Assembly: GCF_035918235.1 (NCBI RefSeq)
Contig: NZ_CP109485.1
Coordinates: forward strand, 5,939,501 to 6,003,500
DNA: 64,000 nucleotides
Direction of reading: 5' to 3'
From: Streptomyces sp. NBC_01445
Lineage (GTDB): Bacteria > Actinomycetota > Actinomycetes > Streptomycetales > Streptomycetaceae
The notes under the pieces were generated by a model, which had not been told where the DNA came from, made no database searches, and was given only the letters and a program-made list of their open reading frames with translations. The translations under genes and the position numbers were made by a program. Shown piece by piece: positions 15,773 to 23,664 of this stretch; position 1 is the first letter of the stretch; each line of letters begins with the position of its first letter.

Positions 15773-16551
15773 CTGTTTCCCCCGCCTCGCTCTCCCGCTC
15801 GTCGGCTTCGCCCGCATCGCTTGAGGTCAGCGGCCTCGCCTACGCCTACCCCGACGGGCACCAGGCCCTCTTCGGCGTCGACCTGACCATCGGCCGCGGT
15901 GAGCGCGTCGCCCTGCTCGGGCCCAACGGCGCGGGCAAGACGACCCTCGTGCTGCATCTCAACGGCATCCTCACCGGTGGCGCCGGCACCGTGACCGTCG
16001 CCGGTCTGCCCGTCGGCAAGCAGCACATGGCCGAGATCCGGCGCAAGGTCGGCATCGTCTTCCAGGACCCCGACGACCAGCTCTTCATGCCGACCGTCCG
16101 AGAGGACGTGGCCTTCGGGCCCGCCGCGGCCGGGGTGAAGGGGCCCGAACTCGAGGCCCGCGTGCACAAGGCCCTGGCCCAGGTCGGTATGGCCGACTTC
16201 GCCGACCGGCCGCCGCACCACCTCTCCTTCGGGCAGCGCCGCCGCGTCGCGGTCGCCACCGTCCTCGTCATGGAGCCCGAGATCCTCGTCCTGGACGAGC
16301 CCTCGTCGAACCTCGACCCGGCCTCGCGCCGCGAACTCGCCGACATCCTGCGGTCGTTGGACGTCACCGTCCTGATGGTCACGCACGACCTGCCGTACGC
16401 GCTCGAACTCTGCCCGCGCTCGGTGATCCTCAGCGAGGGCGTGATCGCGGCCGACGGGACGACCGGCGACCTCCTCGCCGACGAGGACCTCATGCGCGCA
16501 CACCGCCTGGAGCTCCCCTTCGGCTTCGACCCGAAGTCCGTGAAGGTCTGA
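15769..16551 (+). CDS. ECF transporter ATP-binding protein CbiO/NikO
   Basis: This ABC ATPase has the Walker A loop GPNGAGKTT, Q-loop FQDPDDQLF (typical of ECF ATPases), signature LSFGQRRR, Walker B ILVLDEPSSNLDP and the switch His in VTHDLPYA. The signature is FGQ rather than SGGQ, as in metal ECF ATPases. The GTG at 15769 overlaps the cbiQ stop (GTGA) and has GGGA about 8 bases upstream; the ATG at 15760 would add three residues and is an alternative. At about 260 residues it is complete and closes the nickel uptake operon. Confidence 0.9.
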   Translation: MTVSPASLSRSSASPASLEVSGLAYAYPDGHQALFGVDLTIGRGERVALLGPNGAGKTTLVLHLNGILTGGAGTVTVAGLPVGKQHMAEIRRKVGIVFQDPDDQLFMPTVREDVAFGPAAAGVKGPELEARVHKALAQVGMADFADRPPHHLSFGQRRRVAVATVLVMEPEILVLDEPSSNLDPASRRELADILRSLDVTVLMVTHDLPYALELCPRSVILSEGVIAADGTTGDLLADEDLMRAHRLELPFGFDPKSVKV

Positions 16552-16575
16552 GCGCCGAGGAATCCTCAGCGATCC

Positions 16576-17763
16576 ATGGCTGTTGCACCCGATGTGAGTG
16601 ACATGAACGGCACAGTGGCCACCGGGTTCGAACCGGTCAGGGACGCCTTCGCGCACAACTTCGACGCGCTCGGCGAGCGCGGCGCGGGAGTGGTCGTCTA
16701 CCGCGACGGACACAAGGTCGTCGACCTGTGGGCCGGCACCCGCGACGTGAGCGGCGGCGCCCCCTGGGAGCGCGGCACAGCCCAGATCATGCGCTCCGCC
16801 ACGAAGGGCGTGGCCGCCGCCGCGCTGCTCCTCCTGCACCAGCGGGGAGAGCTCGACCTGGACGCGCCGGTCAGCGCCTACTGGCCCGAGTTCAAGGAGC
16901 ACGGCAAGGAGCACGTCCTCGTCCGTGACGTCCTCGCGCACCGCGCCGGGGTGCCCGCGCTCGACCGCCCGCTGACCCCCGCCGAGGCCGCCGACCCCGA
17001 CACCGGCGCCGCGGCCGTCGCCGCCCAGGCCCCCGCCTGGGAACCCGGCACGGACCACGGCTACCACGCACAGACCTACAGCTGGCTCACCGGCGAGCTC
17101 GTGCGCCGCGTCACCGGCCGCACCGTCGGCGCCTGGATCGCCGAGCACATAGCCGCCCCCGTCGGCGCCGACCTCTGGGTCGGGCTGCCCGACGCCGAGG
17201 CGCACCGCGCCGGTCTCATCGGCCCCGTCGAACCCCCGGCAGTGCCCGGCGGCGGCCTGCGCATCCGCCCCAGGAAGAACGTCGCCGACGCGTACTCCGA
17301 CCCAGGCTCCCTCACCCGCCGCGCCTTCGGCGCCATCGCCCCCGCGCCCGACGAGAACGACCCGGCCTACCGCGCGGCCGGGCTCCCCGCCTCGAACGGC
17401 GTCGGCACGGCGGAGGGACTCGCCCGTTTCTACGCGTCCCTGATCGGCGAAGTCGACGGCGGTACCCGCCTGTTCACACCGGACACGGCTCAGGCGGCCC
17501 GCACGGAGGCGTCCGAGGGCGCCGACCGGGTCCTCGTCGTCCCGACCCGCTTCGGACTCGGCTACATGCTCCACGGGGTCGCCTCCCCCCTCCTCGGCCC
17601 CGGCTCCTTCGGCCACCCCGGACGGGGCGGCCCGCTCGGCTTCGCGGACCCCGAGTCCGGGATCGCCTTCGGGTACGTCACGAACGGCATGCAGAAGGGC
17701 GTCACCGCCGACCCGCGCGCCCAGGCGCTGGTGCGGGCCGTGCGCGCCTCGCTCGCCGGATGA
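16576..17763 (+). CDS. Serine hydrolase, beta-lactamase/EstB family
   Basis: This 395-residue cytosolic esterase has the serine beta-lactamase fold. The nucleophile motif S-x-x-K is SATKG in MRSATKGVAAAALL, the Tyr motif is probably YSW in AQTYSWLTGE, and a C-terminal H-x-G is seen in FGHPGRGG. This resembles EstB-type esterases rather than true beta-lactamases, and no signal peptide is present. It lies 24 bp after the nickel ATPase but belongs to an unrelated function, so co-transcription may be accidental. The start ATG at 16576 has GAGGA some 15 bases upstream; the ATG at 16603 is an alternative. Confidence 0.87.
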   Translation: MAVAPDVSDMNGTVATGFEPVRDAFAHNFDALGERGAGVVVYRDGHKVVDLWAGTRDVSGGAPWERGTAQIMRSATKGVAAAALLLLHQRGELDLDAPVSAYWPEFKEHGKEHVLVRDVLAHRAGVPALDRPLTPAEAADPDTGAAAVAAQAPAWEPGTDHGYHAQTYSWLTGELVRRVTGRTVGAWIAEHIAAPVGADLWVGLPDAEAHRAGLIGPVEPPAVPGGGLRIRPRKNVADAYSDPGSLTRRAFGAIAPAPDENDPAYRAAGLPASNGVGTAEGLARFYASLIGEVDGGTRLFTPDTAQAARTEASEGADRVLVVPTRFGLGYMLHGVASPLLGPGSFGHPGRGGPLGFADPESGIAFGYVTNGMQKGVTADPRAQALVRAVRASLAG

Positions 17764-17803
17764 CCGCCGTGTGCCCCGGACGCGCGCCGGGTAGCGTCGG
17801 CCC

Positions 17804-18577
17804 ATGAGGCGCTTCGAGGGGTACGGGGTCATGATCACCGGCGCGGCGCGCGGCATCGGCGCCGCCACCGCGCACAGGTTCGCCGCCGAGGGTGCGCAGG
17901 TCGCCGTCACCGATGTGGATGCGCAGGCAGCGGAGAAGACGGCCGCCGGAATCCGCGAACAGGGCGGCGTGGCAAGGGCGTTCACCTGCGACGTCGGGTC
18001 ACGTGAATCGGTGGAGGCGGCGGTCGCGGCCGCCGTGGAGGAGTTCGGCCGCCTCGACGTGCTCGTCAACAACGCCTACGCGTGCGCCCCGGACGCCGCC
18101 CGCTTCGAGGACGAGCCGGACGATGTGTGGGCCCGCGACCTCGACATCACGCTGACCGGCGCGTACCGCTGCTGCCGTGCCGCGCTGCCCCACCTGGTGG
18201 CGTCGGGCCGCGGCGCGATCGTGAGCGTCGGATCCGTCAACGGCCTCCAGGACTACGGCAATCACGCGTACAGCGCCGCGAAGGCGGGGCTCGGCTCCCT
18301 CACCCGCACTCTCGCCGGGCACGCGGGCCCGCGCGGCGTCCGCGTCAACCTCGTCGCGCCGGGCACGGTGCGCACCCCCGCCTGGTCGGGTCGGGGCCCC
18401 GCCCTGGACGCCGTCAGCGGCCTCTACCCGCTGGGGCGGGTCGGTGAGCCGGAGGACATCGCGGCGGCCGTCACGTTCCTCGCCTCGCCGGACGCGGCAT
18501 GGATCACCGGGGTCACCCTCCCGGTCGACGGCGGCCTGACCTCGGCGAACCTGGGATTCCGCACCCAGCTCACGTAA
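17804..18577 (+). CDS. Short-chain dehydrogenase/reductase
   Basis: This classical 257-residue SDR has TGAARGIG in the dinucleotide-binding loop, NNAYA as a variant of the NNAG motif, a catalytic Ser in VSVGSVNG, and YSAAK with Tyr and Lys. It also has PEDIAAAVTFLAS and the C-terminal VDGGLTSANL expected of the family. An acidic residue after the second strand (TDVDAQ) suggests NAD rather than NADP. It is convergent with the permease gene, from which 8 bp separate it. The substrate is unknown. Confidence 0.9.
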   Translation: MRRFEGYGVMITGAARGIGAATAHRFAAEGAQVAVTDVDAQAAEKTAAGIREQGGVARAFTCDVGSRESVEAAVAAAVEEFGRLDVLVNNAYACAPDAARFEDEPDDVWARDLDITLTGAYRCCRAALPHLVASGRGAIVSVGSVNGLQDYGNHAYSAAKAGLGSLTRTLAGHAGPRGVRVNLVAPGTVRTPAWSGRGPALDAVSGLYPLGRVGEPEDIAAAVTFLASPDAAWITGVTLPVDGGLTSANLGFRTQLT

Positions 18578-18585
18578 CGCCCCGC

Positions 18586-19440
18586 TCAGCCGGCGGTGTG
18601 CAGCATCAGCCCGATCCCCGCCACCATCAGCCCCGCCGCCACCATCCGCGGCGTACCGAACCGTTCCTTGAAGAACACCGTCCCGATCGCCGCGCCCACG
18701 ATGATCGACGACTCGCGCAGCGCCGAGATCGGGGCGAGGTCCGCCCGCGTCTGCGCCCACAGGACGAGCCCGTACGCGGACACGGACAGCGCCGCGCCGA
18801 GCAGCCCGACCGCCGCGAACGGCCGCAGGCGCGCGGTCAGTTCGCCGCGCCACGTCCAGGCCGCGTAGACCGGGACGCCGAGGCAGCCGAGCATCATCAG
18901 CCACGCGATGTAGCCGAGCGAGTTCCCGGAGGCCCGCACACCGAGGCCGTCCACCACCGTGTACGCGGCGATGGACACGCCCGTCGCGACGGCCGCCCCC
19001 ACGGCCGCCCAGTCGGGCCTGCGCCCCGAGCCCCGTATGCCCCACAGGGCGAGCCCGGTCAGGCCCGCGCACGAGACCGCGACGCCCGCCGCCTGCCAGC
19101 CGTCGGGGATCTCGCCCGCGAACAGCGCGGCGAGCACGGTCACCACGAGTGGCGCCGTGCCGCGCGCGATCGGGTACGCCTGGCCGAAGTCGCCGAGCCT
19201 GAACGACCGCATGAGCAGGGCGTAGTAGGCGACGTGGAGGAGCGCGGAGCCGATCAGATACGGCCAGGCCGCGGCGTGCGGGAACGGCACGAAGGGCGCG
19301 CACGCGAGCCCGATGAGCGCACCGCCGCCCGAGATCAGCGTGAAGCCGACCAGCTTGTCGGTGATGTGGTGGGCGATCGCGTTCCAGCTCGCGTGCGTGA
19401 CGGCCGCGAGGAGCACGGCCGCCGCGACGAGTGGGGTCAC
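18586..19440 (-). CDS. EamA/DMT family transporter
   Basis: This 284-residue membrane protein with about ten hydrophobic helices starts VTPLVAAAVLLAAVTHASWN. Two EamA repeats are visible; the second holds AALRESSIIVGAAIGTVFFKERFG, a typical drug/metabolite-transporter motif with a charged ERFG end. The GTG at 19440 overlaps the stop of ybaK (GTGA), so the two are translationally coupled. The exported or imported compound is unknown. Confidence 0.87.
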   Translation of the reverse strand: MTPLVAAAVLLAAVTHASWNAIAHHITDKLVGFTLISGGGALIGLACAPFVPFPHAAAWPYLIGSALLHVAYYALLMRSFRLGDFGQAYPIARGTAPLVVTVLAALFAGEIPDGWQAAGVAVSCAGLTGLALWGIRGSGRRPDWAAVGAAVATGVSIAAYTVVDGLGVRASGNSLGYIAWLMMLGCLGVPVYAAWTWRGELTARLRPFAAVGLLGAALSVSAYGLVLWAQTRADLAPISALRESSIIVGAAIGTVFFKERFGTPRMVAAGLMVAGIGLMLHTAG

Positions 19441-19943
19441 TGAGCGCTCTCGCGGACGTCCACGAGGGTCGCGCCGGCGTGTGCGATCAGCGACTTGGGG
19501 TCCATGGGGAACACGGCGTACGGGGTGCCGGCGGCGGCCCACACGGTGTCGTGGTCCAGGAGCGAGCGGTCGGCGAGGACCCGGGTCCTGGTGAGGTGTC
19601 CGAAGGGCGGGATGCCGCCGATCGCGTATCCGGTCGTCGCGCGCACGACGTCCGCCTTGGCGCGGGTGACCTTCTCCGCGCCCAGCTCGCGCCGGACCAG
19701 CTCCACGTCCACCCGCGACGCACCGTCCATCAGGACAAGCACCGGCACCCCGTCCGCGGCGAAGATCAGCGACTTGCAGATCTGGCTGAGTTCGCAGTCG
19801 ATCGCGGCCGCCGCCTCCTGCGCGGTCCTGGTCGCCTCCGGGAAGCGGCGGACGAGCGGGAGGACGTCGGCCAGGCCCAGCTCGGCGAGGGCCTCGGCGA
19901 AACGGGGGTGCGCGGCGGATGCGGCGGGTTCCGGGGTGCTCAT
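19437..19943 (-). CDS. YbaK/EbsC family aminoacyl-tRNA deacylase
   Basis: This 168-residue protein resembles YbaK/ProX trans-editing factors, which hydrolyse mischarged aminoacyl-tRNAs. The substrate-binding region shows IDCELSQICKSLIFAADG, VLVLMDGASRVD, then RATTGYAIGGIPPFGH and a conserved DHDTVWAAAGTP, the usual order for the family. The Lys in QICKSL is the expected catalytic-site Lys. It is upstream of and coupled to the EamA permease. Which tRNA is edited cannot be inferred. Confidence 0.88.
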   Translation of the reverse strand: MSTPEPAASAAHPRFAEALAELGLADVLPLVRRFPEATRTAQEAAAAIDCELSQICKSLIFAADGVPVLVLMDGASRVDVELVRRELGAEKVTRAKADVVRATTGYAIGGIPPFGHLTRTRVLADRSLLDHDTVWAAAGTPYAVFPMDPKSLIAHAGATLVDVRESAQ

Positions 19944-20012
19944 AGCCGCACCGTAGCGCTCCGTGTACCCGCCACGCGACCAGGTATCGGCCCCGCCGTC
20001 AGCCCCCCGCCG

Positions 20013-21677
20013 TCAGTCCCCCGCGAGCAGCATCTGCCGCACCACGGGACCCGCCGAGTCACCGCCGTGGCCGCCCTGCTGGACGACCGCCGCCGAGGCC
20101 AGGTCGCCGCGCCAGGCCGTGAACCAGCCGTTCGGCTCCTTCTGCCCGTCGACCTCCGCCGAGCCGGTCTTCGCGCCCATGTCGGTGCCGAGCCCCGACA
20201 TCGGCTCGACCGCCGTACCGGCGACCGCGGTGTAGTGCAGCAGGTCGCGCAGGGCGCTCACGGTCGACGGGGACAGCTTGCGGGACGCCGTGGCGAGCGT
20301 GCGGTGGTCGAATTCGGGCGAGACGAGGTAGGGCTGCTTGAACTCGCCCGTCTTGGCGGTGGCGACGACCGACGCCATGTTGAGCGGGTTCATCCGCACG
20401 CCGCCCTGCCCGATCAGCGAGGCCGCCATCTGCGCCTGCGACTGCACCGGGACCGCGCCGTCGAAGCTGGGCACGCCGATCGACCAGTTGTCGCGGCCGA
20501 GCCCGAAGACCTCCTGCGCCTGCTTCGTCAGGTCGCCGTCCTCCAGCTCCTTGGCCTGGCTGATGAAGGCGGTGTTGCACGAGCGCGCGAAGCTGGCCCG
20601 GAACGTGCCGTCCTTGATCTCGAACTTGTCGTCGTTCTGGAACTTCCAGCCGCCGTACGTCACGTACTTGGGGCACGGGTGCTTCTTGTCGACGCCCGCG
20701 AGGTTCTTCTCCAGGAGCATCGACGACGTCACGATCTTCATCGTGGAGCCGGGCGCGAGGGAGCCCTGGAGGGCCGTGTTGAAGCCTTCGGGGCGGGAGT
20801 TGGCGACCGCGAGGATCTCTCCGGTCGACGGCTTGATGACGACGACCGCGGCTTTCTCCCGCTTGGCGACCTGGCGTTCGGCGACGGCCTGCGACGTCGG
20901 GCTGATCGTCGTACGCAGCGTGCCGGGCGTGCCCTTGGAGAGCGTGACGAGCGTCTTGTCGGGCGTGTGCTCGCTCTCCTTGCCGCTGTCCTTGTGGACG
21001 ACGCGCAGCTCGATGCCCGCCGTGCCGCCGGCCTTCTTGCCGTACTTCTCGCGCAGCCCGTCGATGACGGTGCCGAGCGAGGGGTACTCGGCCGCGGTCA
21101 GCTCGTTCCCGGAGCGGTCCGTCGCCTTGATCGGCGGGTCACCGGCCGCGCCCGTGACGAGCCGGTCACCGTCCTTGAGGTCCGGGTGCACGACGGACGC
21201 CTGCCACCCGACGAGCGGCTTGCCGTCCTTCACCCGCCGCACGACGGTCAGTTCGGAGCCGTACGCGAACGGCTTCGACTTTCCCCCGTACGCGACCGTC
21301 GCCGACACCGCGAACGGCATCTTCGCCCCGGCACGCTTCCCGGGCGTCAGCTTCACCCCGGACAGATGGGCGTCCTTGCCGTACGAGGTGAGGGCGGCCG
21401 TCGCCGCGGTGGCGTCGTCCGTGGCGGCCGCCGCCTTCGCGGTGTCGCCCGCGGCCCACGCGGTCAGGAACCGGTCGGCCGCGGTGCGGACCTCGGCCGC
21501 GGTGACGGGACCCGTCTTGATGCGGGGCTTGTCGTCGGCCGCGGTCGTCCGGTCCGAGTCGCCGCTGAAGAGGGCGTAGGCGCTGACTCCGGCGCCGAGC
21601 ACCACGACGGCGACCACGCCGCCGATCACGGCCGCGTTCGCCTTCTTGCGCTCGGGTTGCCTGCCTCTGCTGCCCAC
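20013..21677 (-). CDS. Penicillin-binding transpeptidase with MecA-like N-terminal domain (copy 1)
   Basis: This 554-residue class B penicillin-binding protein has a short cytoplasmic tail and one membrane anchor (about 15-37). An NTF2-like MecA N-terminal domain (about 58-170) and a dimerisation segment follow. The transpeptidase domain has catalytic S311-T-M-K314, S366-C-N and K503-T-G. It cross-links peptidoglycan outside the membrane. The GTG at 21677 is preceded by GGAGG. It is followed by no clear partner and sits directly downstream of a paralogue with the same domain order, evidence of tandem duplication. MecA-like proteins can have low beta-lactam affinity; whether that holds here is unknown. 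Confidence 0.9.
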   Translation of the reverse strand: MGSRGRQPERKKANAAVIGGVVAVVVLGAGVSAYALFSGDSDRTTAADDKPRIKTGPVTAAEVRTAADRFLTAWAAGDTAKAAAATDDATAATAALTSYGKDAHLSGVKLTPGKRAGAKMPFAVSATVAYGGKSKPFAYGSELTVVRRVKDGKPLVGWQASVVHPDLKDGDRLVTGAAGDPPIKATDRSGNELTAAEYPSLGTVIDGLREKYGKKAGGTAGIELRVVHKDSGKESEHTPDKTLVTLSKGTPGTLRTTISPTSQAVAERQVAKREKAAVVVIKPSTGEILAVANSRPEGFNTALQGSLAPGSTMKIVTSSMLLEKNLAGVDKKHPCPKYVTYGGWKFQNDDKFEIKDGTFRASFARSCNTAFISQAKELEDGDLTKQAQEVFGLGRDNWSIGVPSFDGAVPVQSQAQMAASLIGQGGVRMNPLNMASVVATAKTGEFKQPYLVSPEFDHRTLATASRKLSPSTVSALRDLLHYTAVAGTAVEPMSGLGTDMGAKTGSAEVDGQKEPNGWFTAWRGDLASAAVVQQGGHGGDSAGPVVRQMLLAGD

Positions 21678-21769
21678 CGGTCCTCCGTCGTTGCCTGTCT
21701 GCCCGGTCCACTGGGTTCCTCGCGGACGGCTCAGACTAAGGCGTCTTGATAAGTGCCCCCGACGTCGGC

Positions 21770-23407
21770 TCAGCTACCCGCCCGTAGCACCGCCGCCACG
21801 ATCGGGCCCGCGGCGTCGCCGCCGTGGCCGCCCTCCTCGGTGACCGCCGCCGCCGCGACGTCCCCGCGGTAGGCGGTGAACCAGCTGTTCGACTTGGTCT
21901 GGCCGGTGACCTCCGCCGAGCCGGTCTTGGCGCCGATCTCCGGGCCGAGACCCGCCATGACCTGCGCGGCGGTGCCCACCGTCGCGGTGCGGTACATCAT
22001 CTGCCGCAGCTGAGCGGCGGTGTTGGGGGCGAGGCCGCGGGCGGTGGCGAGCTGCCGGTCGTCGAGGGAGCGCGGCACGATCACCGGCTGCCGGAAGACA
22101 CCCGTCTTCGCGGTCGCCGTGACGGACGCCATGTTCAGCGGGTTCATCTGGATCTGGCCCTGCCCGATGGCGTTGGCCGCGCGGTCGGGGCCGCCGGACG
22201 GCGGGATCTTGCCGTCCGCCGACGCGATGCCGGTCTTCCAGTTGTCCTGGCCGAGACCGAAGCGGTCCTGCGCCTCACGCGTCAAGGACTCGTCCGTCAG
22301 CGGCTTCTCGTCGATGAGCTTCACGAACGCGGTGTTGCAGGACCGCGCGAAGCTGTCCGCGAGGTTGGCGCCCTCGTTGGCCTTCATGCCCGGCAGGTTG
22401 TGGAAGGTCTGGCTCTGCCAGGTCGCGGTGTCCGTGCAGGGCGCCGGGCTGTTGACCGAGGCGACACCGTTGTCGATGAGCATCGCCGCGGTGATGACCT
22501 TCATCGTGGAGCCGGGGGCCTGCTCGCCCTGGAAGGCGGCGTTGAAGCCGTCCTGGCGGTGGTTGGCGACCGCCAGGACCTGGCCCGTGCTCGGCTGCAC
22601 GGCCACCACGGACGACTCGTCGAAGCTCTTCACGGCCTTCTCCGCCGCCGCCTGCGCGGTCGCGCTGAGCGTCGTGTGCAGCTCGCCGGCCTTGCCCTTC
22701 ACGAGCGTGAGCAGCGTCTTGGTCCCGGCGTCCTCGTTCTCGGGCTGGATGTACGTCTCCACACCCGCGCGGCCCCCGGCCGTGTCGCCGTACTTCTCGC
22801 GCAGCTGGTCCAGGATCGGCCCGAGCGAGGGGTACTTCTCCTTCGTCAGGACGGCGCCCGAGCGGTCCACGGCCTCGATGGGCGGCGCCGAGGCCTCGCC
22901 CGTGACGAGGGTGTCGCCCCTGCGCATGTCCGGGTGTACGACGGACGCCTGCCAGTCGACCAGCGCCTTGCCGGTGTTGAGGCCCCGCACGATCTTCAGC
23001 GAGGAGTCGTACGAGAGGGTCTTCTTCTTCCCCTCGAACGACACCGTGGCCTTCACCTTGAACGGCACCTGCGCCCCCGAGGGCGCCTCCGCCGTCAGCG
23101 TGGTCTGCGTGATGTGCGCGTCGTCGTGCCAGCCGGTCAGCGCCGAGAGCGCAGACTCCGCGTTGTTCGTGTACGTCGACGCGGTGCCCGGGTCGGACTT
23201 CGCCCACGCCGCGAGGAACTTCTGCGACACGTCCTTGATCTCGTCCGCCGTCGGCGGCCCCGTCCTGCGCGGCGAGGGTGCCCCCGCCGTACTCGATCCG
23301 CCCGAACCGGTCACGGCCGTCACCACGTTGTACGCGCCGTATCCCGCGCCCCCGACCATGATGGCGAACACCCCGCCGATCACAGCCGCCTTGGCCCCCT
23401 TGCGCAT
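21770..23407 (-). CDS. Penicillin-binding transpeptidase with MecA-like N-terminal domain (copy 2)
   Basis: This 545-residue paralogue of the gene at 20013-21677 has the same architecture. It has a membrane anchor at about residues 7-30, an NTF2-like domain at about 52-165, and a transpeptidase domain with S300-T-M-K303, S356-C-N358 and K494-T-G. Shared strings such as GWQASVVHPD/DWQASVVHPD, FARSCNTAF and MNPLNMAS show close descent, while the N-terminal domains have diverged. The ATG at 23407 has GGGGAGGGG upstream. A gap of 92 bp separates it from copy 1, so the two may be co-transcribed. Confidence 0.9.
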   Translation of the reverse strand: MRKGAKAAVIGGVFAIMVGGAGYGAYNVVTAVTGSGGSSTAGAPSPRRTGPPTADEIKDVSQKFLAAWAKSDPGTASTYTNNAESALSALTGWHDDAHITQTTLTAEAPSGAQVPFKVKATVSFEGKKKTLSYDSSLKIVRGLNTGKALVDWQASVVHPDMRRGDTLVTGEASAPPIEAVDRSGAVLTKEKYPSLGPILDQLREKYGDTAGGRAGVETYIQPENEDAGTKTLLTLVKGKAGELHTTLSATAQAAAEKAVKSFDESSVVAVQPSTGQVLAVANHRQDGFNAAFQGEQAPGSTMKVITAAMLIDNGVASVNSPAPCTDTATWQSQTFHNLPGMKANEGANLADSFARSCNTAFVKLIDEKPLTDESLTREAQDRFGLGQDNWKTGIASADGKIPPSGGPDRAANAIGQGQIQMNPLNMASVTATAKTGVFRQPVIVPRSLDDRQLATARGLAPNTAAQLRQMMYRTATVGTAAQVMAGLGPEIGAKTGSAEVTGQTKSNSWFTAYRGDVAAAAVTEEGGHGGDAAGPIVAAVLRAGS

Positions 23408-23483
23408 GCTGCGTCCCCTCCCCAGGTTCCGGTGGGGAACTTTAGGCGGCAGCCGTGCCCGGTGTGACGAGAGTGCGCAGATG

Positions 23484-23503
23484 TTGTCCGAACTTGTCCG
23501 AAC
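23484..23503 (+). repeat. Perfect 10-bp tandem repeat
   Basis: TTGTCCGAAC occurs twice without a gap between the penicillin-binding protein start and the displaced pmt end. It may be part of a promoter or of the attachment region. Nothing else is seen in the 130 bp around it. Confidence 0.5.
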
Positions 23504-23537
23504 GGAGACCGCTTGCGCGGGGTCGGGTCGTCCGAGG

Positions 23538-23626
23538 TCAGACCCAGGAGTCCAGCCACATCCGGGACTGCCAGGAGCTGAACGGTATCGCCTGGCCGGT
23601 ATAGATCGGCCAGAAGCAGACGAAGT
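23538..23626 (-). pseudogene. Displaced original 3' end of pmt (attachment-site copy, left)
   Basis: Read on the minus strand this encodes FVCFWPIYTGQAIPFSSW and continues QSRMWLDSWV-stop, the exact C-terminus of the mannosyltransferase 4.5 kb away, except Cys for Tyr and a TGA stop instead of TAG. Outside the stop codon there are three base differences: 23586 and 23592 are silent, 23617 gives Tyr to Cys. It has no start codon or upstream coding sequence. It is best read as the host's own gene end, pushed away when the element integrated and supplied a replacement. Confidence 0.82.
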
Positions 23627-23627
23627 C

Positions 23628-23664
23628 TGCCCTGATCCGGCCCCCTAGGGCCCCGATCAGGGCA
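23628..23664. terminator. Hairpin terminator at end of SpoIIE phosphatase gene
   Basis: Arms TGCCCTGATC (23628-23637) and GATCAGGGCA (23655-23664) enclose a GC-rich centre that is itself nearly palindromic around CTAG. The right arm includes the phosphatase stop codon. It is likely the terminator of that gene and lies directly against the left attachment copy. Confidence 0.65.

Noticed and set aside
15610..18072. An 820-codon minus-strand open frame opposite the nickel ATPase and hydrolase genes
   Set aside because: It is antisense to three well-supported genes; its translation is Gly/Arg/Asp/Val-rich without domains, an effect of GC-rich third positions.
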